From: Globisporangium splendens
Lineage: Eukaryota > Oomycota > Peronosporomycetes > Pythiales > Pythiaceae
DNA length: 36,947 bases
Reading direction: 5' to 3'
Assembly (NCBI GenBank): GCA_006386115.1
Contig: VFIW01000054.1
Coordinates: 348,243-385,189, forward strand
The position numbers were made by a program, and so were the translations under genes. Below, one piece after another: positions 1 through 7,839 of this stretch (positions within the stretch are counted from its first letter, which is position 1; each line of letters starts with the position of its first letter). Below the pieces are notes generated by a model. It was not told the origin of the DNA, made no database searches, and saw only the letters and a program-made list of their open reading frames with translations.

Positions 1-512
1 GTCATCCCATGACGTCAGAGCGCTCTCTGTGCTGATCAGTGCAGAATGTTGTTCACAATGTTTACTAATCAGTACATAGTGATGACATCCATGTACTAAT
101 CAAGTACTGAGTGATGGTTCCTACTTGGGAAACTGCACTGGTGATGAGGCCAACGTGTCTCTGCCACCTGAAGTGAGTGGCTGTAGCCAATCACTTTGCA
201 GGGAATTTTCCACGGGACTTCAAGTTCAAGCTTCTCGAAGATCTCGTGGGTTCAACCTCAGTGTACCCAAGGTTTTATATACCAGATTCATAGGTTTTAT
301 TGTGTATGTTTAGGTTTTAGTTATAAAACCTCTAGGATCCCTTGGGGTTCATTTACATGTAGCGACAGGAACCATAAGCATTTTAATTCAGTTGCAAATT
401 TTCTCTCAAGCCCTCAAGTCGTTCTTCTCTCCCTCCAAGTCGGGATTGCTTCCTCGTCGCACAAGCGTGTGTGCCGTGTTTTGGGGACTGTTGTGAACAG
501 CGCCCCATTACA
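1..512 (+). repeat. 5' LTR of gypsy element 1 (left end outside window)
   Basis: The sequence is homologous to 6995-7505 and ends at 505-512 in CCATTACA, which is the inverted complement of the TGTAATGG that opens the 3' LTR. By comparison with the 651-bp 3' LTR about 140 bp are missing on the left. The strongest differences from the 3' LTR are around 57-85, 192-225 and 418-450. Short ORFs inside it look accidental. Confidence 0.93.
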
Positions 513-532
513 CCTGGTAGCACTTCGAGCGG
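513..532 (+). other. Putative primer-binding site
   Basis: Two bases after the LTR end the sequence reads TGGTAGCACTTCGAGCGG. A start in TGG is expected from complementarity to the CCA end of a tRNA. The first eight bases resemble initiator-Met type sites, but the rest does not fit the usual eukaryotic initiator tRNA, so the primer is left unassigned. The call rests mainly on position. Confidence 0.55.
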
Positions 533-616
533 TCCTTCCAGCGACCAAGCCAAGAAAGGTTTGACGAAGCGGCTTTGAGCACGTCGCGCATTCCTGTCCA
601 AGACCTACTTCCGCCC

Positions 617-1672
617 ATGTCTGAGAACATGGAAGGAGTAGATGTGCCACTCGGTCCAGCAGTACCGGAAACTGTCGAGTTGACGAATGAGTATTTTCCT
701 CATTTGTCTTCTTATGAGTGGTCGGCGCTGGAGCGGATGCGAAACGTCATCGGGGAGGCTGCTGTAATCAGCCTGCTACGATCGGCGTCTCCTGAAGACC
801 AGAAGAACGCTGCGGTCAGTTTCATGCACCACGAGATTATTGAATCTCGAAAGCAGGTCGCAACCCCTGTTTCGTCCTTCAGGACGGTGCCGCTGAAGCT
901 GGATGTCTCTCCGTATCGTGGCGGAGAGAACGAACCTCTTTCGAGATGGTTCGTCGAGTTGGATGCAGCTATCACTGCAAGACAACTGCGAGACCCAATG
1001 CAGCGAGTGTTGTTCGCGATGTCCAACCTTGCGGGTCGTGCAAAGAGCTGGGCTTATGGGAAGCGTTTGTCGGATCCAAACTGCTTCTACAGCTACGAAG
1101 ACTTCAAGGCAGAGCTCAAGACAGCGTTTGAGCCACCGCAGAGTGAGTTCCGTGCGCGTGCCGAGTTCCTCAAGCTTCGCCAAGGCCGTTTCGATCTGCA
1201 TTCGTATGCACAACGAGCGCGCTTCTTGGTCTCAAGCATCGTGGACGAGCCGATTGACGTTCCAACGCAAGTTGTGACGTTCGTGACGGGTCTGAACGAC
1301 GGGCCAATCCGGAACCAATTGTTCCGTGAGTATCCCAAGACGCTGGACGAAGCCATCAGCCGTGCGATGCAAGAAGAGTTCAGCATCAAGCAAGCCAAGT
1401 TCCAAGGGTTTTCGTCCAAGCCGCCAAGACAAGCGAATGTCGCGCACGATGGTCCAGAGCCTATGGACATCTCGTACATTTCCACGCCTGGAAATGAGCG
1501 TCCTCGCAACGATGGAAAGTGTTTCCGTTGCGGGAAGTCGGGTCACTTCGCTCGGAACTGCAAAGTGTCTTTGCCTGACCGGCAAACGACACAGGGTTTG
1601 CGCTCGAACAACTACGGTCGCGGCCGTGGGTTCGATCGTTCCCAACGTTCAAAAAACGGGAACGACCAGTAG
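617..1672 (+). CDS. gag: Gag polyprotein of gypsy element 1
   Basis: This is the capsid/nucleocapsid precursor that would form the cytoplasmic particle. The frame is open from 575, but the first ATG is at 617, giving 351 residues. The middle third carries a retrotransposon Gag capsid-like helical region (around residues 80-230, with a WAYGKR motif). Near the C terminus is one CCHC zinc knuckle, CFRCGKSGHFARNC, at about nt 1520-1561, followed by an R/G/N-rich basic tail typical of nucleocapsid RNA binding. The last codons before the TAG hold an A AAA AAC heptamer in the register for -1 slippage into pol. There are no internal stops. Confidence 0.92.
   Translation: MSENMEGVDVPLGPAVPETVELTNEYFPHLSSYEWSALERMRNVIGEAAVISLLRSASPEDQKNAAVSFMHHEIIESRKQVATPVSSFRTVPLKLDVSPYRGGENEPLSRWFVELDAAITARQLRDPMQRVLFAMSNLAGRAKSWAYGKRLSDPNCFYSYEDFKAELKTAFEPPQSEFRARAEFLKLRQGRFDLHSYAQRARFLVSSIVDEPIDVPTQVVTFVTGLNDGPIRNQLFREYPKTLDEAISRAMQEEFSIKQAKFQGFSSKPPRQANVAHDGPEPMDISYISTPGNERPRNDGKCFRCGKSGHFARNCKVSLPDRQTTQGLRSNNYGRGRGFDRSQRSKNGNDQ
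1651..1657 (+). promoter_or_regulatory. Predicted -1 ribosomal frameshift site A AAA AAC
   Basis: The heptamer lies in gag with zero-frame codons AAA (1652-1654) and AAC (1655-1657), the X XXY YYZ register used for programmed -1 slippage. The gag stop follows at 1670-1672. The pol frame is -1 relative to gag and is open from 1579, so a slip here joins gag to pol without any stop. Downstream, GGGAG 1673-1677 can pair with CTCCC 1682-1686, and GGGCC 1678-1682 with GGCCC 1690-1694. The spacer of about 14 nt is longer than the usual 5-9 nt. There is no ATG near the pol start, which supports frameshift expression. Confidence 0.75.
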
Positions 1673-4600
1673 GGGAGGGGCCTCCCACTGGCCCGGAAAA
1701 GAGGACTGTGTTTGTGGATACACAGGACTCTGGCCCCAATGTGCATGATGCACATGCAGTTTCCACGAGGGAGAACAGTGTCAGTCAAACGTCAAATTTG
1801 ATCGTTCTCAAAGTTCATGTAGACGGTATTGCAACGCCTCTACGAGCTTTGGTTGACACTGGTGCGTCGAACAATTTTGTTCGAAATGAAGTGATCGTCA
1901 GGCATAAAGTACCAATGCCTGATGCGAATGAAGACAAGGCGATGATTATCCGGTTGGCCAACGGGTCAACTGTGAAGATGCCAAAGCGCGTGGTGCGCTT
2001 GGCAATCAAGTGTGAAGATTTCCGAGGTGAAGACGAGTTCATTTTGCTCGACCTCGATGACAAGTTTGATCTGATTCTGGGCATGCCATGGTTGAAGCGT
2101 TATCAACCTAGCATTGACTGGATGAAGATGAAGATCTCCGTTAACAAGTCACACGATGCTGACTTGAGCTGTGTGACAACGGATGAAGTGGTATGGGTTT
2201 ACACATCTGTGGAAGAGATCCCAGATGACCCTCGTGATATTGCGGTGTGCGATGGCCCCCCATGTCCACGAGCGGTACCCATCTTGAAGAAGACTACTGG
2301 AGGTGGAGCAGTCAGGCGCCAGAAAAAGACTGTCTCCTTTGCCATCGATCCCATGGATGAGGCGATGTGCGTGGAAGAAACGAATGGGAAAAGAGCCGAA
2401 GAGCCATCCCGAGACAAGATGACCAAGAAAAAGAAGCAATTATCGTCAATTGTTGCAAGCGCAACGTGTGCCCCTGATCAAGGTACAAGTCAAGATGACG
2501 AAGGAAGTGTCCAAGCAAGAGTCACTTCGAGTGAATACGTGAACGTCTTGGTCTACAATGAAGATGGTGACAGCAACGTAATGCGTCACATTGAAGTCGA
2601 AAATCCTCCAAGCTCTGTTGAAGAGTTGATTTCCTTGCCATGGATGAGCAAGAAGACGCTGAAGCGTAGCCTAGCGAAAGGCGAAATTTCGCAGGTCTGC
2701 ATGATCGTCGATGTTGACGATGCAGAAGACATCAACACGGTATCAGCAACGGAGGCTGAAGTGTTCGATGAGAAGACACGGAAGGAAAGGTTCGAGGAGC
2801 AGTCATGGGACGCTCTCGAGATGAACCCCGTGTATGAACTTGTCAAGGAATATGAGGACATTTTCCCAGACAAGGTGCCGGACGAACTGCCATTCGATAG
2901 AGGCGTTCGTCATGAGATTGACATACTTCCTGGCACAAAGTATTGTATCACACGGCAGTGGCCGTTGCCAAGAGAACAAGTCGTTGCGATCGACGAGTTC
3001 TTTGCGCAACGTGCTAAGGCTGGGCATGTGCGAGAAAGCAAGTCTCCACATTGTAGCCCAACCTTCTGTGTGAAGAAGGCAACTGGTGGTTGGCGCATCG
3101 TCCACGCTTTCAACAAGCTGAACGACGCTACCATTCCAGCCCAAACTCCGGTTCCACGCAAGGATATGATCCTTGATGGAATGGTTGGCAGTACTGTCTT
3201 CAGTGCTATCGATCTGAAAGACGGCTTCTATCAGATTCGAATGCGCGAAGACGATGTACCACTAACTGCAGTGAGTACCCCGAGTGGTATGCTGTGGGAA
3301 TGGTTAGTGATGCCACAGGGTTTGAAGAACGCTCCTGCGACTTTCAATAGGATGGTCACGAATTTACTTCGTCCATTGAGAGGGTTTGCACCGAGTTACT
3401 TTGACGATATTTTCGTTCACAGCATGGCCGCGAATGGGAAATCTGATGTCGATGTTCATCTCGATCATCTTCGTCAAGTCTTCCAGGTCATGCGTGAGAA
3501 CAAACTATACGCAAACTTGAAGAAGTGCATGTTCTTTGCACCAGAGATCCCTGTTCTCGGTTGTTTTGTGGGCAAGAGCGGTGTTCGAGTCGATCCGGAG
3601 AAGGTCAAAGCTATTGACGATTGGCCTGTGCCTCAGAATGTCAAACAGCTACGACAATGGTTGGGTCTGGCCAACTATTTGCACAAGTACGCGCGCAATT
3701 ATGCAGCGTTGGTGCAACCGCTCACACAACTCCTGAAGAAGGACATTGAGTGGGAGTGGTCCAGTGACCACCAAGCAGCGTTTGCCGAAGTCAAGAGGAG
3801 TTTGCGAGAAGCTCCTGTGTTAGCAATTGCAAACCACGACAAGCCTTTTCATGTGGTTTGCGACGCAAGCGACTATGCCATCGGTTGCGCCTTGATGCAA
3901 CACGATGATGAGGGTCATGAGCGAGTTGTGTCGCATCAGTCACGACAACTCCGACCCGCAGAACGGAACTACCCAGTTCATGACAAAGAACTTCTTGCGA
4001 TGAAGTATTCTTTGGTCAAGTTCCGTGTGTATCTGCTTGGCGAGGAGCGCTTTGCTATCTACACTGACCACGCATCTCTGCGTACGGCAGTAAAGACTCC
4101 TCATTTGTCGCAAAGAATGGCGAGATGGTTCTCCTTCTTTGCAGAGTACAACTTTGTTGTGCACTACAAGCCAGGCGAGACGAACATCTTAGCCGATGCG
4201 CTGTCAAGACGTCCGAATTACGATCCGAAGACCAAGAGTGAAGACACGGACGGAGCGTGTCGACTCTGTGAAGACATTCAAGCGATCGCGGTGCAAGCAA
4301 CGACTGCAGTGCGAGAAGACATTGTCGAAGGGTACAAGTCTGACGAAACATGTCAGGACTTGTTGAAGTATTTCAAGGACCCTTCGGACAAAGCACTGCA
4401 AGGTCTTCCGTCGCGCACAAGGTCGCGAGTTCACCGCTTCCGAGTACACAATGGATTGTTGTACTATGCGGTTGAAGACGGGGATACAGCAAGGGTTGTT
4501 GTTCCCAACGACGAAGGTCTGCGTCATCGACTCTTGTATGAGTACCATGACAGTCCTTCTGGTGGCCATCTCGGACGTGAGAAAACGTTTCTCAGTCTTT

Positions 4601-6435
4601 CCCGGGATTACTACTGGCCTCACATGTACAAGTGGGTTCGCAAGTATGTGAGGACTTGCGAGATCTGCCAACGAGTGAAACCTTCTGGTTCCACTCAGGC
4701 ACCACTTCGTTCATTACCTGTCCCATCGGACAGTTGGAAGTCTGTGAGTATGGATTTCATATTCGGACTTCCAAGAGACAAACACGGACGCAATGGCATC
4801 CTTGTGTTTGTGGACCGATTCAGCAAGATGGTCCATCTTGCGCCTGTTTCGGACAAGATCTCAGCTGGAAAGACTGCCAAGGTCTTTGTAGACGTCGTAT
4901 TCCGTCTGCATGGCCTGCCAGTCGAGATCGTGTCTGACCGTGACACCCGTTTCACGTCCGAGTTTTGGCGTGCACTGTTCGGACTTCTGGACACCAAGTT
5001 GGCCATGTCAACAGTGGTACACCCTGAAACGGACGGTCAAACAGAGCGAGTGAATCGTGTCCTTGAAGACGTGTTGCGCAGCTACGCAACGTCTTTCAAA
5101 GAGTGGAGTGAGTTTCTCCCTCTTGCCGAGTTTGCGTTGAACAACTCCACGCATGTCTCGACGGGTCACTCTCCATTTTATGTGAACTACGGCATTCATC
5201 CTCGAGTGCCTGCTTCCATAATGGGTGAGGTCTCTACCTTAAGTGGGGGAGGGACTACGGCTAAAGGCAATAAGCCGCAGTCGTCGTATGACCTGAATGC
5301 TGTTGCCGAGTTAAAAGCCAATTTTGACTCGATGAAACCCCTCAACGACATCACTAGTCGTGAGGAACAGCAAGTCGATGATTTTGTTGTGAGGAGACAA
5401 GCCGTTGTGAGGTTTGTTCGAGACGCAATCGCGAAGGCTCAGGATCTGCAAAAGGAACAAGCAGACAAGAGCGGAAGGAAGAACAAGCAAGTGTATAAGA
5501 TCAATGATCTTGTATTGCTTAGTGCGGCAAATCTACCTGAACACGCAGTGTCCAACTTGGGAAGCTCGAAGCTTCTGCCAAGGTTCATTGGACCGTTCAA
5601 GGTGGTTAAATGCAATGGTGATGCCTATACGCTAGACATACCTACACGCATGCGTCTACACCCGACATTTTATGTGGGTAGACTGAAGCCTTACCTTCCA
5701 AGTGGATCAGCGGATCCTACGAAGTCTTTTGTAGACGATCAAGCTGATCTTGAAGACTCTCCACTTGATTGCGAAGAGCAAACAGCTCATCGCTTTGGAG
5801 ATTCTTCTCGGCGTAAAGGCGCTGAAGCACATCGAAGGACTCCTCCTTCACAGCTCCCAGCACGAGAAGGCGCGAGTTATACTCCTTGCGGAGTACCTCA
5901 AGAGCCGTCCCTGCCTCTTCCACAGAGCGCAGTAGACGTTCGTGATGCATTTCACGAGCCTTCTCAGCCTTTTGGAGTCGCTCAAGTTCGCCCTGGAGTT
6001 GCTCGAACCGTTGCTCGAAACGGGACTCCAAAGCCAGATACTGGGTGGGACCAAAGGTCAGCGAGTCGATCCGCGACTCCTGCTCCTTCACTTGGTCCTC
6101 GAGGCTCTCGCGCCGATCCGAAAGGATCGCATCGCGAACTTCCAGTGTCTCAATCTGAGCGCGATGAGCACTCTTCCACTTCCAGAGTCGCTCAATCGTT
6201 TTGGCGTTCAGCCCCACCCCCATTGATAGACTCTCAGGGAGATCATCGCTGGGTGGTTGAGTCGATTGTTGATCATGAGGATCGACCGACTCGTGGGAAG
6301 AAGCGGTTGAGTCCTCAACGCTTCTACAGAGTTCGGTGGCGTGGATATCCACCGAGCTCGGACATGTGGGAGCCTCGTCAGACGATGGAGTCTGATGTTC
6401 CCGACGTGGTCCGCACCTATGAGAACTGCTTGTAG
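1654..6435 (+). CDS. pol: Pol polyprotein of gypsy element 1 (PR-RT-RH-IN-chromodomain)
   Basis: The protein drives reverse transcription and integration. The coordinates assume the -1 slip; from the GTG at 1708 the frame gives 1575 residues, numbered here from that point. Protease: DTG at 50-52. Reverse transcriptase: YFDD at 564-567, intact. RNase H: first Asp in CDASD near 719, then TDH and ADALSRR. Integrase: HHCC zinc finger (H near 947, CEIC near 984), catalytic D1016, D1077 and E1113 (D,D-35-E). After the LKPYLP motif comes a linker of about 180 residues rich in P, S, R and E, then a chromodomain from about 1515 (RWVVESI, YRVRWRGYP, MWEP) that would guide integration to modified chromatin. 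The linker is the part overlapped by the antisense coiled coil and may be shaped by it. No stops or frameshifts. Confidence 0.95.
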   Translation, partial: KRERPVGEGPPTGPEKRTVFVDTQDSGPNVHDAHAVSTRENSVSQTSNLIVLKVHVDGIATPLRALVDTGASNNFVRNEVIVRHKVPMPDANEDKAMIIRLANGSTVKMPKRVVRLAIKCEDFRGEDEFILLDLDDKFDLILGMPWLKRYQPSIDWMKMKISVNKSHDADLSCVTTDEVVWVYTSVEEIPDDPRDIAVCDGPPCPRAVPILKKTTGGGAVRRQKKTVSFAIDPMDEAMCVEETNGKRAEEPSRDKMTKKKKQLSSIVASATCAPDQGTSQDDEGSVQARVTSSEYVNVLVYNEDGDSNVMRHIEVENPPSSVEELISLPWMSKKTLKRSLAKGEISQVCMIVDVDDAEDINTVSATEAEVFDEKTRKERFEEQSWDALEMNPVYELVKEYEDIFPDKVPDELPFDRGVRHEIDILPGTKYCITRQWPLPREQVVAIDEFFAQRAKAGHVRESKSPHCSPTFCVKKATGGWRIVHAFNKLNDATIPAQTPVPRKDMILDGMVGSTVFSAIDLKDGFYQIRMREDDVPLTAVSTPSGMLWEWLVMPQGLKNAPATFNRMVTNLLRPLRGFAPSYFDDIFVHSMAANGKSDVDVHLDHLRQVFQVMRENKLYANLKKCMFFAPEIPVLGCFVGKSGVRVDPEKVKAIDDWPVPQNVKQLRQWLGLANYLHKYARNYAALVQPLTQLLKKDIEWEWSSDHQAAFAEVKRSLREAPVLAIANHDKPFHVVCDASDYAIGCALMQHDDEGHERVVSHQSRQLRPAERNYPVHDKELLAMKYSLVKFRVYLLGEERFAIYTDHASLRTAVKTPHLSQRMARWFSFFAEYNFVVHYKPGETNILADALSRRPNYDPKTKSEDTDGACRLCEDIQAIAVQATTAVREDIVEGYKSDETCQDLLKYFKDPSDKALQGLPSRTRSRVHRFRVHNGLLYYAVEDGDTARVVVPNDEGLRHRLLYEYHDSPSGGHLGREKTFLSLSRDYYWPHMYKWVRKYVRTCEICQRVKPSGSTQAPLRSLPVPSDSWKSVSMDFIFGLPRDKHGRNGILVFVDRFSKMVHLAPVSDKISAGKTAKVFVDVVFRLHGLPVEIVSDRDTRFTSEFWRALFGLLDTKLAMSTVVHPETDGQTERVNRVLEDVLRSYATSFKEWSEFLPLAEFALNNSTHVSTGHSPFYVNYGIHPRVPASIMGEVSTLSGGGTTAKGNKPQSSYDLNAVAELKANFDSMKPLNDITSREEQQVDDFVVRRQAVVRFVRDAIAKAQDLQKEQADKSGRKNKQVYKINDLVLLSAANLPEHAVSNLGSSKLLPRFIGPFKVVKCNGDAYTLDIPTRMRLHPTFYVGRLKPYLPSGSADPTKSFVDDQADLEDSPLDCEEQTAHRFGDSSRRKGAEAHRRTPPSQLPAREGASYTPCGVPQEPSLPLPQSAVDVRDAFHEPSQPFGVAQVRPGVARTVARNGTPKPDTGWDQRSASRSATPAPSLGPRGSRADPKGSHRELPVSQSERDEHSSTSRVAQSFWRSAPPPLIDSQGDHRWVVESIVDHEDRPTRGKKRLSPQRFYRVRWRGYPPSSDMWEPRQTMESDVPDVVRTYENCL

Positions 6436-6778
6436 CGTCGCCAGGGGTGACACTACGACGACCAGAGCTACGGTTCGCTCTGTCGTCAGCAGGAGTTCTT
6501 CTTTCGGCACGAGCATTGCCACGACGAAGAAGACGCTCCATTCGGTTCTCGTTCTCAAGACGAACGAATGTTCGCCATGAGTCTCTCTGGGCTGCGATGT
6601 GTTGGTTCGGATCATCGCGATCGTTGATCCGACGCCAACTGAAGAACCGCTCCTTGTAGAACTCGAGATCCCCCTTCTTCTTCAGAACGGGAGATATGTC
6701 GAAGAGTTCTGGAGCTGTCTGCTGTCGCTTGGACAACGGACGTTCTTCACGGTTTACTTGGTCACTTGGTCGCTTCAT
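5717..6778 (-). CDS. Antisense coiled-coil protein encoded in gypsy element 1
   Basis: A 353-codon ORF runs opposite to pol. I chose the ATG at 6778 (MKRPSDQVNREERPLSK), 77 bp outside the 3' LTR; the frame is open upstream to 7012. Residues 1-105 are basic and charged (RRINDRDDPN, RLENENRMERLLRRG) and lie in sequence that is non-coding for pol. The middle, opposite the chromodomain, is S/T/P-rich low complexity. The last 170 residues form a long heptad-like coiled coil (for example LQGELERLQKAEKAREMHHE and LRNQVESLQDQLDRLQ). In this last stretch the sense frame looks like a low-complexity shadow, suggesting that the antisense frame carries the constraint. Function unknown; it could be an accessory or regulatory protein expressed from the 3' LTR. 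It might still be a chance ORF. Confidence 0.6.
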   Translation of the reverse strand: MKRPSDQVNREERPLSKRQQTAPELFDISPVLKKKGDLEFYKERFFSWRRINDRDDPNQHIAAQRDSWRTFVRLENENRMERLLRRGNARAERRTPADDRANRSSGRRSVTPGDATSSSHRCGPRREHQTPSSDEAPTCPSSVDIHATELCRSVEDSTASSHESVDPHDQQSTQPPSDDLPESLSMGVGLNAKTIERLWKWKSAHRAQIETLEVRDAILSDRRESLEDQVKEQESRIDSLTFGPTQYLALESRFEQRFEQLQGELERLQKAEKAREMHHERLLRSVEEAGTALEVLRKEYNSRLLVLGAVKEESFDVLQRLYAEKNLQSDELFALRNQVESLQDQLDRLQKTS

Positions 6779-6841
6779 GGCCGATTGGAAAGTGAACTGC
6801 TCCGAAAGGTCTGCAAAAGTACGCAAGGTACTTGCGACTTT

Positions 6842-6854
6842 AAGGAGGGGATGA
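6842..6854 (+). other. Polypurine tract of gypsy element 1
   Basis: AAGGAGGGGATGA sits directly against the TGTAATGG start of the 3' LTR. It is purine-only except for one T, as expected for the plus-strand primer left by RNase H. The 400 bp between the pol stop (6435) and here hold no sense gene but do carry the first third of the antisense ORF. Confidence 0.8.
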
Positions 6855-7505
6855 TGTAATGGGCTATACCTAGCCATTACATGAAGGTGGATCTGTTCCC
6901 AGATTAGTGTGCCACACACCACCTTCAGTGTGCATTGTGGAGAGACAATTAACAAAGAGATTACAGTACGACAGTCCCCACATGCACATGTGACGTCATC
7001 CCATGACGTCACGAGCGCTCTCTGTGCTGATCAGTGCAGAATGTTGTTCACATGTACTAATAAGTACAGAGTGATGACATCCATGTACTAATCAAGTACT
7101 GAGTGATGGTTCCTACTTGGGAAACTGCACTGGTGATGAGACCGACGTGTCTCTGCCACCTAAAGTGAGTGGCTGTAGCCAATCGGTTCGCAGAGAATCC
7201 CCGTGGTACTTCAAGTTCAAGTTTCTCGAAGATCCCGTAGGTTCAACCTCAGTGTACCCAAGGTTTTATATATCAGATTCATAGGTTTTATTGTGCATGT
7301 TTAGGTTTTAGTTATAAAACCTCTAGGATCCCTTGGTGTTCATTTACAAGTAGCGACAGGAACCATAAGCATTTCAATTCAATTGCAAATTTTCCTTCAA
7401 GCCCTCAAGTCTCCCTTTCTCCCTCCAAGTCGGGAGAATCGCTTCCTCGTCGCACAAGCGTGTGTGCCGTGTTTGAGGGACTGTTTGGAACAGCGCTCCA
7501 TTACA
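6855..7505 (+). repeat. 3' LTR of gypsy element 1
   Basis: This is a complete 651-bp LTR bounded by perfect 8-bp inverted ends, TGTAATGG and CCATTACA. The following five bases, CCGGT (7506-7510), are the predicted right copy of the target-site duplication; the left copy lies outside the window. It resembles 1-512 at about 91 percent by eye. Confidence 0.95.
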
Positions 7506-7567
7506 CCGGTCCAAACTGGACCGCTGAGGCTGGAACTGGACCGCTTGTGCTTGACTGGGAAAAATGG
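7506..7567 (+). repeat. Dispersed repeat interrupted by gypsy element 1
   Basis: This stretch, with paired GGTCC/GGACC motifs, matches the reverse complement of about 30632-30693 with only a few mismatches. At the second locus the match is continued past the insertion point by unrelated sequence, so that locus is an unoccupied version of the target. The parent element is not recognised. From 7568 to 7839 I see only AT-rich sequence and a GA-rich run near 7795-7812, which would be the promoter and 5' UTR of the next gene. Confidence 0.7.
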
Positions 7568-7839
7568 AGAATCACATTCGAGGATTCTCGATGCTCTACT
7601 ATCCGGTATCGTCAGTACTGTATCGCACAGTTCCTAACTTTCGATGACGCAATCGCACAACTGATAGAACACAAAACAGCGTATTTTACTTGCAGCGTCG
7701 AAAGTGCACAAACAATATATATTTCGTGTTGACAGCAATGAAAATCACATTTCAGTTCACTCGCTCTCAGTTAAGTACAAGAAAAAAGGTGCGAGAGAAC
7801 GAGAGAGAGAGCGCAGTGCAGGATTTGAAGACCGAAGCG

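Larger units (their letters stand above)
1..7505 (+). mobile_element. Ty3/gypsy chromovirus LTR retrotransposon, nearly complete
   Basis: The order is LTR, primer-binding region, gag with a zinc knuckle, pol (protease, reverse transcriptase, RNase H, integrase, chromodomain), purine tract, LTR. Reverse transcriptase before integrase places it in Ty3/gypsy, and the C-terminal chromodomain places it with the chromoviruses. About 140 bp of the 5' LTR lie before the window. Gag and pol are both open along their full length, so it could still be active, but the two LTRs differ by roughly 9 percent by eye. A long antisense ORF overlaps the end of pol. Confidence 0.95.

Noticed and set aside
125..564. 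Small ORFs inside the 5' LTR
   Set aside because: Not preserved in the equivalent part of the 3' LTR; no start context or family.
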